Positions 24,774 to 35,088 of a stretch of DNA of 64,000 nt are shown here, in pieces. Below the pieces are notes generated by a model. The model saw only the letters and a list, made by a program, of their open reading frames with translations, was not told where the DNA came from and did not search any database. The translations under genes were made by a program, and so were the position numbers. The stretch is from the NCBI GenBank assembly GCA_949987565.1, contig OX465120.1, positions 1,227,234-1,291,233 of the forward strand, read 5' to 3'. The stretch is from Luidia sarsii (taxonomy: Eukaryota > Echinodermata > Asteroidea > Paxillosida > Luidiidae). Every line of letters starts with the position of its first letter. Within the stretch, counting starts at the first letter, position 1.

Positions 24774-27700
24774 ATGGGTGAGTTGGGATTTGTTTTGGAA
24801 ACAATCGAATCCAAAATACTGTGGAGTTTGGCCCAGTGCATAGAGCCCAGTGCTATGCTAGCTAGTACTGCAATTCATGCATAAACAGTGCAGGTAACCA
24901 TGAATGATTAAGAGACTTGTCATTTGATTTAGAATTAATATATTTCACAAAAATGCAGAATTACTTAATTGATTGCTTGACTTTGAACCTCCAAATCCAA
25001 ATCAAATGTCAAATTGAATGGATTTTTTTTTACTTTCACAAATAATGAAATATATATTTTTTATATATTTATTTATTGTTAAATTTCAATGGGGGACAAT
25101 CTCACTTTTCACTTTTAGCTGCTTCCAGTTCCATTTCTTTTCTATTAAAATTAGTACACAAATTGTTGTAGCAACCAGCTGAGCTGACTTGATTCTTTGA
25201 AAAGGTAGTCGATAGTCAAAACAAAAACGCAGTGGCTGTTGTTACGGCAGTCGTCCGTGTGGTTCCCTGACTTGATTGTATTTCTTCAGCATTGCAGGCT
25301 GGTTGAACCAGTCTATTAGCTGATACTATAGTGATAGTCTGGTTCCAAGAGCTAAACATCCTGACAAATACTGTGAAGTCAGGGAACCACATGGACGACT
25401 GCCGTAACAACACTCAACAGCCACTGCGAAAAAAAAAAAAAAAATGACCTGATTTTTCCGTTTCAATGATGTTTGAAGAGATTTAACACCTAATCTAGCC
25501 CAGTGTACTATTATTTTGTTGCTATGCATTGTTTGTGTTTTTACCTTTTTTTTCTTCTTTTTCCCTCTTTTTTATCTAGGGGGTATCTTCACTCGTCTGT
25601 TTGGAAATCTCTTTGGCTCCAAGGAGCTCAGAATTCTCATCTTGGGGCTCGATGGTGCCGGCAAGACCACGATTCTCTACCGCCTGCACGTCGGAGAGGT
25701 TGTCACGACGATACCAAGTAAGTCCCGCCCAGTCCCTGTCTCCCTTGTCCCTGCAGGGGGGCGTGGCTTTAGAATGAGGGGAGAGGGGGGCGTGTAGGTG
25801 CCATCTAGTGCACCTTGTTTCAGTTCTGTGTTACTCAGCCACCCGAGTTGCCTGTATTTTTTTAGCTGGCTAAGCACTGACTGACTGAACATTAGTGCTT
25901 ACTAAATACTACACATGGCCTCATTGGGGTAGGGGAAAGCTTCATTGAATGACATTCTCACCGATGCAAATCACCAGGCAATCGGGCAACGCACTGAGCA
26001 TACAGTGCTGACTAGTGACTACACGTCAGGGTAGGGCAAACCCTTATTGAATGACATTCTTACTGACGCAAATCACCTGGCAATCAGGCAAAGCACAGAG
26101 CATATATTTTACGTTGTATTCAACCATTTTGATTTTGTTTTCCTTTTTTGCAGCGATTGGATTCAATGTAGAAACCGTCAAATATGGAAATATCAAATTT
26201 CAAGTGTGGGACTTGGGAGGACAAACAAGTATCAGGTAAAGTTGAGAACTGGAAGTGTATATTCGCCCGGCAACGGCATTCTTCCTGGAGATGTTCGTAT
26301 GCATATTCATGAACACTCTTTACTCTGATTGGACATCGTCAGAGTAGGGCCTATAGTGCAAACATGAATATGCATCGATATGATGTAATGGCAATTGGCC
26401 AATCAGACTAAGGGACCGGCAGAATAGCGTTTGCGGGAATACTGTTGTTGCCGGGTGAATAATTATGACCTGCCGTAGGAATATGTGTCAGTAGTAATAT
26501 AGTGATAAACTGGACTGGCAAAGGGCAAAGACTAATTGACTATTTGTGAAGGCCACCATCTAAGGGCTGCATAGCTCAGATGGTAAGAGCGCTGGTTGGC
26601 AAAACCAGAGAAGAAGTTTGAAGCTTTTTTGGGCGGCTGTCATTTTGTTCGTGTATGGCAGCACATCGTTGGCCAGCAATTCTTAGATGACATTCTCGTT
26701 CTCTTTCCCCTTTCGTCAATAAATTTCATGGACGATTTTTTTTTTTGGCAAACGACAGACCTTACTGGAGGTGCTACTACTCAAACACAGACGCGATCAT
26801 TTACGTCGTCGATAGCGCTGACAAGGAACGGATGGGCATATCCAAGTCAGAACTGGTTGCCATGCTGGAGGTGAGTATAGCACTTGGTGGATGGTGGGAA
26901 CCAGTGGTTGGAATGATCTGTGCACTGGTTTCCACACCAGATCATTGCTTGTTGGATGGTGGGAACCAGTGTATGGAATGATCCTTGCACTGGTTCCCAC
27001 ATTAGATCATTGCTTGTTGGATGGTGGGAACCAGTGTATGGAATGATCTTTGCACTGGTTCCCACACCAGATCATTGCTTGTTGGATGGTGGGAACCAGT
27101 GTATGGAATGATCTTTGCAGTGGTTCCCACGGTCCAAACATCTGATTGAAAGAGCATCCTCCCACTCCAGTTTGACCTTCCTGACCCACTCATGACCTTT
27201 GACCTCTGACTTGCGCGTAGGAGGACGAGCTGAAGAACGCCCTGCTACTCGTCATGGCCAACAAGCAGGACATGGAGAACGCCCTCACTCCTGCGCAAGT
27301 CTCCAGCGAGCTGGGCCTGTCCGCCCTCAGGCATCGCAAGCACCAGATGTTCAAGACGTCGGCCCTGAAAGGAGATGGACTGGAGGAGGCCATGCAGTGG
27401 TGAGTCACTTGTTGGGTGGTGGGAACCAGTGGTTCTGTTCACTGGTTCCTATAGCAGATCATCACTTGTTGGGTGGTGGGAACCAGTGGTTGGAATGATC
27501 TTTGCACTGGTTCCCATACCAGGTCATCACTTGTTGGATGGTGGGAACCAGTGGTTCTGTTCACTGGTTCCCACACCAGATCATTACTTGTTGGATGGGT
27601 GGGAACCAGTGGTTCTGTTCACTGGTTCCTATACCAGATCATTACTTGTTGGATGGTGGGAACCAGTGGTTCTGTTCACTGGTTCCCACACCAGATCATC

Positions 27701-27979
27701 ACTTGTTGGATGGTGGGAACCAGTGGTTCTGTTCACTGGTTCCCACACCAGATCATGCCTTTTTGGATGGTGGGAACCAGAGTATAGAATTATCCGTGCA
27801 CTGGTTACCCCACCACATACTGCCTATTACATACAGGGAACCAGTGAATGGCTACAGATATGGATCATTGTAATTTTGTCATTTCTTATCTGAGTAAAAT
27901 CCTTTCCGGGATCATAATTTCATCAACATTTCTTTGATTTTGTTTCAGGCTCGTCAGTGAACTCAAAACTTCGCAGTAA
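24774..27979 (+). CDS. ARL1: ARL1, ARF-like small GTPase
   Basis: Six coding exons: 24774-24777, 25580-25717, 26154-26235, 26759-26870, 27221-27399, 27949-27979 (TAA). They total 546 nt, 181 aa, the same length as human ARL1. The first coding exon contributes only ATG plus one G before a gtgagt donor. The protein starts [14 protein letters not shown], so Gly2 is the expected N-myristoylation site. G1/P-loop GLDGAGKT, switch I IPTIGFNVET, G3 [18 protein letters not shown]4 NKQD and G5 TSALKGDGL are all present. ARL1 acts at the trans-Golgi, recruiting GRIP-domain golgins and arfaptins. [13 protein letters not shown] is an ARL1-type stretch that distinguishes it from ARF1-6. The two introns around exon 5 carry the same GGGAACCAGTG minisatellite. 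AATAAA at about 29057 is a plausible poly(A) signal. Confidence 0.97.
25228..25429. mobile_element. CGCAGTGGCTGTTGTTACGG fold-back MITE, copy C
   Basis: Same hairpin in ARL1 intron 1, ending in a poly(A) run that obscures the target duplication. Confidence 0.85.
26260..26461. mobile_element. MITE with TATTCGCCCGGCAAC ends
   Basis: Inverted ends TATTCGCCCGGCAAC / GTTGCCGGGTGAATA begin 24 bp after the ARL1 exon 3 donor. The interior has GGCCAATCAGACT. A degraded copy is at about 17541-17720 in the SR factor gene. Confidence 0.75.
26884..27135 (+). repeat. 65-bp GGTGGGAACCAGTG minisatellite (ARL1 intron 4)
   Basis: GGTGGGAACC recurs at 26893, 26958, 27023 and 27088. Each unit also holds the inverted half CACTGGTTCCCAC, so each can form a hairpin. 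It starts 14 bp after the exon 4 donor. Confidence 0.9.
27412..27800 (+). repeat. 57-65 bp GGTGGGAACCAGTG minisatellite (ARL1 intron 5)
   Basis: The same repeat family as 26884-27135 is amplified in the next intron, starting about 12 bp after the exon 5 donor. About six units, with a last degraded piece at about 27840. Confidence 0.9.
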
Positions 27980-30080
27980 GCTCGAAAGATTCCTCTGTCG
28001 GACAAAGCTGCCATCAGACGTTGTGGGTGCACCACCGGCTTATGAACTGTACGAGTCCTTGCGAGACTCATAGAGGGCGCTGTTTGGCCCCTCGCTTGTC
28101 AGCATTGGAGATTTTGGACCGAGTTGGATGGTCAGATGGTGCCAAGCACCAGTGGGTGCTTTATGGTGACTTTTTTAATGAAGCCATTCAATCTAAACCG
28201 TTGGTACGCCACAGGTTGAACAAAATTCAATGGCTTAAAATTAAATTGTAATTTATACCAAATTTGCAATGTCAAATTCAACTGGTGTCTCTTCCTCTGA
28301 TCCTTCCTCAATCGTTTGATTTTTCGTCGACATCATTTGAGGTCCGTAGATGAGAATGGGAATGACGCGAAAAATGGTTGGCAGTTTTAAGATTAAAACA
28401 AAATACGTCTGGTCACACGTAGCAACATTTTTGCAACTCCTATTTCAGTAAGTTTTATTTCAAAGAAAGAATGACCAAAAGAAACTAGATTTGGAAAGCA
28501 AAGAAAGAAAGGCTGTAGCCTTGTAGGTCTAAAAAAGGATGTAAAATGATTTTTTTTTTTACATCTTATGAAAAGTTAAAGGCTCATTTAGTGCTATGAC
28601 TGTGGGACTTCCGCATAAAAGTATCGAAGAATGTTTAAGAATAGCTGAACAAGCTTTTTCCCACGGCTACGTTGTAGTCGTCACTCACCAGAAACTTAAG
28701 TGAGAGATTTCCGAAGAGTCTTGGGAAAATGAACTTGCCTGGGTTAATTTGGGTGGACTTATGGGAAGATTTAAAACTTCAATTCTTGATGGTTGACTGG
28801 GTTGAATCGGGAATCGAAAAGCGATTCTGGCCTCTTAGAAACTGTCTGCCGGAGTTCAGTAGACACAAAACCGTTAGCATTTTCACAAAGTGATGAATCA
28901 ATTTTCGGAAGTAGCAATTGAAGGACAGCACAAATAGTGGTTCACCTCAGATTACAGTATCATCAGAAAACATTTTACATTTGCAGACTTTCAAATGCAC
29001 CTTTTCCGCTGCGTGAATGGAATCGCAAGTTTATGAAAAATGCCAACGATGTATAGAATAAAGATGGCATTTTTCTCTCTGTGTAGCTGATTATTAACGT
29101 CAAGATCATTTTTTGTTGTTGAAAATTTGGGTCTTTTGTTTCAGTCTTGTTACAGTAGATGTTTGTCTGTTACTGGGATCTATGATGTATTATGTCGTGT
29201 TATTTTTTATTGACTGGACCATGAGTTGAATTGAACTTGTGACCTCTGGTTTTGCGCTGAATTCCATGTCCGTTTTCTAGTATTTTTTTTTGGGGGGGAA
29301 CCTTATCAGTTTTCTTTTGTATCTAGATGCGGTTTTCAGAGGGACGATTTGTAAATTCTAATTAAAAACAATGGAAAAGGTGTATGTAATTATGGAAGAA
29401 TTGGTGCATTTTTCAATGAGTTTCAGCCCTTTAAATTAAAAAAATTAAAAACGGCAAAGAAAACTTTGACTGGACCAGGACTTGAACCAGAGCCCTCTGG
29501 TTTTGAGTACCAACGTTCTTAGCCAAGACTAGTTGACTATTATAGAAGGCCACCATCTAAGGTCTGGATAGCTCAGATGGTATGAGCACTGGCACGCAAA
29601 ACCAGAGGTCTCGGGTTCAAATCCTGGTAATTTTTTCCTTTGTTTGAAAAAATAGAAAATTCTAAAAATAACTGCACACCATGTAACCTTCAATGTTTTG
29701 CCTGAACTTATTACTTTAAATGTCTCTTGAAGTCATTCCGTACATGTTATGATTGACAGAATAGCAGAAAATTAAAACTTTCAAGATATTATCCTCATTT
29801 ATCTTGGACATTTTTAACCCTGGAAAACAAATGCATAAATGGGGCAGATTGGGTCAGTGGTTGCATTTGGTGTATGAAATTTTCTTAATTTTTGTCTTGG
29901 TTTTTTGTTGAAGGCTTAGTTTTTAGTTTCGACTAAAAATGCATTTTTTCAGTGTTGTATGTATCTACATTTTAATTCTCTTGTAGTTTCATTTTATTTA
30001 TTGTCGTATTTCAAAACGATGAAAGAATAAAAGTCTTTTTGTAGAATGGGAAATACAGCAGCTTCCTGACATATTCCTTT
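27980..30080. other. Region downstream of ARL1, probable 3' UTR then intergenic
   Basis: Unique AT-rich sequence with AATAAA at about 29057 and 30024, plus the SINE pair at 29468-29628. No additional exon is recognised. Confidence 0.5.
29468..29628. repeat. Inverted pair of tRNA-derived SINE heads
   Basis: A minus-strand head (29468-29524) faces a plus-strand head (29561-29628) across AGTTGACTATTATAGAAGGC. The right-hand copy keeps D-arm, anticodon arm CTGGC/ACCAG-like pairing and GGTTCAAATCC. Confidence 0.7.
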
Positions 30081-30119
30081 CTTTGTTTCAAATATTGTTA
30101 TGGTTAAATTTAAAGCCTG

Positions 30120-30775
30120 TTGGGTTGGGATGGGTTGAGTTGGGTTGGGTTGGGTTGGGATGGGTCGGGTTGGGTTGGGATGGGTCGGGTTGGGTTGGGT
30201 TGGGTTGGGTTGGATTGGGATGGGATGGGTTGGGATGGGTTGGGTTGGGTTGGGATGGGTTGGGTTGGGTTGGTTTGGGTTGGGTTGGGTTGGGTTGGGT
30301 TGGGTTGGGATGAATTGGGTTGTGTTGGGTTGTGTTGGGATGTGTTGGGTTGGGTTGGGATGTGTTGGGTTGGGTTGGGTTGGGTTGGTTGGGATGGGTT
30401 GGGTTGGGTTGGGTTGGATTGGGTTGGGTTGAGTTGGGTTGAGTTGGGTTGGGTTGGGTCAGGTTGGGTTGGGTTGGGTTGGGTTGAGTTGAGTTGGGTT
30501 GGGTTGGGTTGGGTTGGGTTGGGTTGGGTTGGGTTGGGTTGGGTTGGATTGGGTCAGGTTGGGTTGGGTTGGGTCGGGATGGGTTGGGTTGGGTTGGGAT
30601 GTGTTGGGTTGGGTTGGGTTGGGTTGGGTTGGTTGGGTTGGGTTGGGTTGGGTTAGGTTGGGTTGGGTTGGGTTGGGTTGGGTTGGGTTGGGTTGAGTTG
30701 GGTTTGGTTGGGTTGGGTTGGGTTGGGTTTGGTTTGGTTGGCTTGGGTTGGGTGTGATTGGATTGGCTGGGTTGG
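30120..30775 (+). repeat. (TTGGG)n array, about 650 bp
   Basis: A pentanucleotide array with GATGG, GTGTTG and TTGAG variants; the plus strand is G-rich and dense in G-runs. The long ORFs on both strands are repeat artefacts. Confidence 0.95.
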
Positions 30776-32099
30776 ATTTGGTTATTTTCCTCCAAAACAC
30801 TGCAAATTTTACAGACAACCCCAAAACCCCAAATTAACATCCGCCACTTTTATTTACACATCTGATAAAATCGTGACAACATTTATTTATGGAACAAGGA
30901 ACAATTATGATATATGGCCTAAAGCGTTCATACGCATGCCTGCCAGTAAAAAAGTTAAACCATCCTGTGATCTCCCATGATAGTACTATGTCATACCCCA
31001 ATCCCATCCCATTTTGGCTTCAGAGGATTTTTTCCATAGACCAAAGTCTCATGAGACATCCATTACAGAGTAGTACTGTTCTACAACAAACAGCACCAAA
31101 TCACCCCTAGCACTTATCTAAGGTTTTCCAGGCACAACATCATTCCATCCACCTTCTTTTTGGTATGATTCGCGACGGAAAAAGAAGGAAAATGATTGTC
31201 CACTGAATAGCGGGATTTTTAAAAATTACAATGAGCTTGGCGTGCATGCAATGCTGTGCAAGATATGAAGTAATGTGGCTGTCAATAAGTATACGGTAAT
31301 TTCATGTAACCCAAAGATGGCAACTTCTGTCATTGGCAAAGATCATCTCACCAATATTCCTTGTCAAAGTTTCGTCTGGAGTTCTAAGATGAATAACTCA
31401 CTTTAATAATACTGTATATGAGCTTGGTTAAATTGTGGACTTTCTGGCAACTTTGCGGCCGTGACTTTGTTCTCACCAAATTCTGTTTACGAGACCCGAA
31501 CCCGAAACTCCACATTTCAAATCGAATTTGCAAACTGTCCAATGGAGAAAAAAAAACCTAGAAAACGCTTGTAAGTATCCCAAACAATTAATACGGAAAC
31601 CCTATTAAAACAGTCTTCTTGCAAGCTGTGAAGGCTTGTGAGGTAATTCGTCATGGCAATAGGAAATCATTGTGCGCTCTCTCTTGGTTTGAACCATTTC
31701 AATTTGAGCACTATTAAAAAGGATTGAGGAAGAGCGGATGATTTAATTACAACAAACCGATTCTTCTACAATTAAACATGAACTACCTTTTACCTTTTTG
31801 GTCTTCATGAATGGAAACTGTTTGTGCTTTAAAAAAAGAAATTCAAGGCTTTCTGATGAGACCAGATGTATCATGTATGTACGATTTTTTCCCCGGAACA
31901 AAGGCATTAACAGACTTAATAATTATGAGAGCATCCCCAGTGGTAACGGCTGTATAGAACAGAGTCAGCTATGTGACAAGTTAATTTGTTTGCCAATGGC
32001 ACTTTAAGGCTTCCTTAGTCTACGGAGTCCCATTTGCTCCCTATGATGAAATGATGATGAGAGAAAAGTTTAATTTGGATATTTCAAAAACCATGGCAC
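30776..32099. other. Intergenic, nothing recognised
   Basis: Unique-looking sequence with no exon, RNA gene or repeat that I could identify. Confidence 0.4.
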
Positions 32100-32237
32100 T
32101 TGCTCTGGGTCTGGGTCTGGCTCAGGCTCTGACTGGCTCTGGCTCTGGCTTTGGCTTTGGCTCTGGCTCTGGCTCAGGCTCAGGCTCTGACTCTGACTCT
32201 GGCTCTGGCTCTGGCTCAGGCTCTGGCTCTGGCTCAG

Positions 32238-32280
<43 letters not shown>

Positions 32281-32422
32281 CTCAGGCTCTGGCTCTGGCT
32301 CAGGCTCTGGCTCAGGCTCAGGCTCTGGCTCTAGCTCAGGCTCTGGCTCTGGCTCTAGCTCAGGCTCTGGCTCAGGCTCAGGCTCTGACTCTGGCTTAGG
32401 CTCTGGCTCAGGCTCAGGCTAA
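32100..32422 (+). repeat. (GGCTCT)n hexanucleotide array
   Basis: About 320 bp of GGCTCT/GGCTCA units. The Ser-Gly and Ala-Leu reading frames it opens are not supported by flanking exons or splice sites. Confidence 0.95.
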
Positions 32423-33272
32423 AGCTCTGGATCTTGCTTACTGTCAATCAACCATATCAAAATAGAATACGATGGAACACAGCTTTTTGTTCACAGCATA
32501 AAGGCAGGTGATCTTGCCCTGAATATAAAGAAACCGCACGTTCCAAACATACACACGAAAAACCACAAAGTGTTTGTTGAATTCGCTTGACAAAACCCGT
32601 GCCCACATCTCAGAGATAGTTTTAATAAGACGCGACACACGGGCGCATTTTGTTTCAGCAAGTTTCTGTTACAAGCTCCGTCATCAGTCCTGAGATGTCA
32701 GGGGCAAAGATGACATCAAAGCCATTGTTTTTTTTACTATGAAAAAATATCACCGTCCAGCCTACAAACTGCTGTGGTCATTATCATGCATATATTCAGC
32801 TACATCATACATATTCACAGTTATGCTAATCTGGGTAAACTAAGCCACTGTACTAAGCCACTGAGCTCAAAATACATTAGCTAAAGTATTTGAACCGAGT
32901 AAATTTCTTGGGAAAGTAGTTACAGTCAGCATCGTGTCTGCGTTTACAAATAGGGATACTTAAAAGTAGGCTGCCGTGATGGGTTGTTTCTATGGAAACA
33001 GGGTTGCCAGAATGTCTTTAGACTTGTTCCTAGTCCCCCAACCATTCCCTTTTCAACAGAGGGCTACCTAATTAACTGATAATTACGCAATACGTTTCAA
33101 CAATCCCACTCGTATCAAATATCTGAGCAGAGTGAAGGAGAGAAAAAAAAACTTTAAAAAAAGTTTACAGCAAATCCCAATGAAGACACTTTCCAATTTG
33201 AAACAAAAATCAAACAAATAAAAAGAAAAAACTAAATTTTGAATATTTCTTGAAAGATTGCAAAGAAAAAAT

Positions 33273-33343
33273 TGACATGACCAGGAATTGGACTTCAGAC
33301 ATCTGGTTGTGCATCCCAGCGCTTTTACCATCTCAGCTATATG
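33273..33343 (-). repeat. tRNA-derived SINE head, diverged
   Basis: Reverse-complement tRNA-like head, recognisable by CCATCTCAGCTAT and the CCAGGAATTGGA B-box region. Confidence 0.55.
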
Positions 33344-33389
33344 GCAGCCTTCCCAAAAGGGTCAACAAATGTTTAACGAAAATCAAAGG

Positions 33390-33750
33390 GGCCGGGCAGA
33401 GTACACACTACCCGAAACAGTGAATTACCGGCTCTTTTCAGAGCCGCACTCCTTCTTGAAAGAGAAGTGCTACATGGTGTCATCAAAAACCTTCCGCTTA
33501 GTATTTCCACCATGCAAACCTTCAAGTCTTATCTGAGTTACCGGCTCTTTTCAGAGCCACACTCCTTCTTGAAAGAGAAGTGCTACATGGTGTCATCAAA
33601 AACCTTCCGCTTAGTATTTCCACCATGCAAACCTTCAAGTCTTATCTGAGTTACCGGCTCTTTTCAGAGCAACACTCCTTCTTGAAAGAGAAGTGCTACA
33701 TGATGTCATCGAAAACCTTCCACTTCCACCATGCAAAACTTCAAGGCCAA
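33390..33750 (+). repeat. 113-bp tandem repeat carrying histone-type 3' stem-loops
   Basis: Three units of 113 bp. Each contains GGCTCTTTTCAGAGCC (33430-33445, 33543-33558, and 33656-33671 with its last base changed), then about 13 nt and GAAAGAGAAG. The stem-loop is the canonical metazoan replication-dependent histone mRNA 3' element and the purine stretch resembles the histone downstream element. No histone coding sequence is nearby. Confidence 0.85.
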
Positions 33751-34500
33751 TGGTTCAACGACTGTCAGCTCTACCAATGGTTCACTCCTACTTGAGGCAA
33801 GTACATCAGCTAACGCCTACAGAACACTAAACCTAACGCAGCTCATCAAGCACTGTGCTTCTCCGCCTCTACTCTAGCCTACAGCGAGACAAAACAAAAC
33901 TGAGTTTGGGCACCATCAACCCTGTGATCATCAAAAAGCACCATCATTATTCAACCTCGGCAAAAAACCCTACCCCTGTATAATTTACGAACACCAAGGA
34001 ACGAGCAGATAATGAGATGAGTCCAAAAGATAGTTATGTACAATAGTCACCGTTATGCCCCTCCCTTCATTTTCGAAACTTTTCATCTTTTCCCCCCCAA
34101 AATGGCACCTTTTCAGAATCCGCTTCTGTCCCCAATGATTTCAAAAGTACATGTACAAAATGCATCCTCAATCTTTTGGCTGCGGACACGACACCTATTT
34201 TTTTTCCCACCAATGTAAATAAGATTTCCCATGCACAAATCTCAAAGCAAATGCAACAAACTAGTGCTACCCCCTACCAACCATTCCCCCCCCCCCCCGG
34301 CTTTTTTAGACTGTAGATTCGGAGGTCTGTCGCAAAGGAACCGCAATCAATTTCAAGAAACTCATCATAACTTAGATCTATAGCAAGACAATGAGCGATG
34401 GGCAGAAACTACACAGCTCATCAGAACGTGCAATACGTTATCCATCGTAAATTGAGATACAACGCATCATAAGGCTTTGTAAAATCCACCCTGTGGGGTC

Positions 34501-34979
34501 GTTCAGACACCGTACTAAAAGTGGTCTATCTTCGGTTTAAACTGAAAAGGGTCTATCTAGTTGTGTCTGAACGGTCTACGTAGACCGTTTTGGGTAAGTA
34601 CTACAAACGGTCTATCTCAGACCGCCGAGGGGTGGACTAGACTACGTAGACCGGTCTACAAACCTTAACGTGTCTGAACGGTCTATCTCATAACCACATC
34701 CGGTTTAGGCAGACGAGCGGGCACATTACATAACCGGTGATTTATGTCACTGCCCAAACCGCGCGAAAAACAAGGACGCGATGTGCATTCCATTGATGTT
34801 ACCGGTACGTGCACTCTTGCCAGCCGGAAGGGAAGTTGGGATTCAGGATCAAGCAACGTGCGTGACCTCTTAGTACCAGAGATAGACTGTTTTCAGTTGA
34901 ACTCAGTGAGTATGAACGCAAGGGGTTTGCAATGAAATGTGATAGACCTTTTTCGGTCTCCGTAGTACGGTGTCTGAAC
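34501..34979. mobile_element. 479-bp element with GTTCAGACACCGTACT ends
   Basis: A 16-bp perfect terminal inverted repeat GTTCAGACACCGTACT / AGTACGGTGTCTGAAC. Internal inverted repeats of GGTCTACGTAGACC and GGTCTATCT. No target duplication is evident and nothing is encoded. It is intergenic, just downstream of CHPT1. Confidence 0.75.
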
Positions 34980-35088
34980 ATAGCCATAGTCTCAGTTCCA
35001 AATGACTCCAGAGGGGGTTCAATTTTTTGTTTGTTTTAAGAAGCAAAACTAAAAGCTGCAATGATTTTTCTTTTTCTTGTGAAGGATT

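Noticed and set aside
30088..30840. Long ORFs of Asn-Pro-Thr-Gln or Gly-Trp-Val repeats on both strands
   Set aside because: They are frames through the TTGGG pentanucleotide array; no start context, splice sites or unique sequence supports a protein.
32051..32422. Ser-Gly repeat ORF
   Set aside because: A frame through (GGCTCT)n with no flanking exon or homology.
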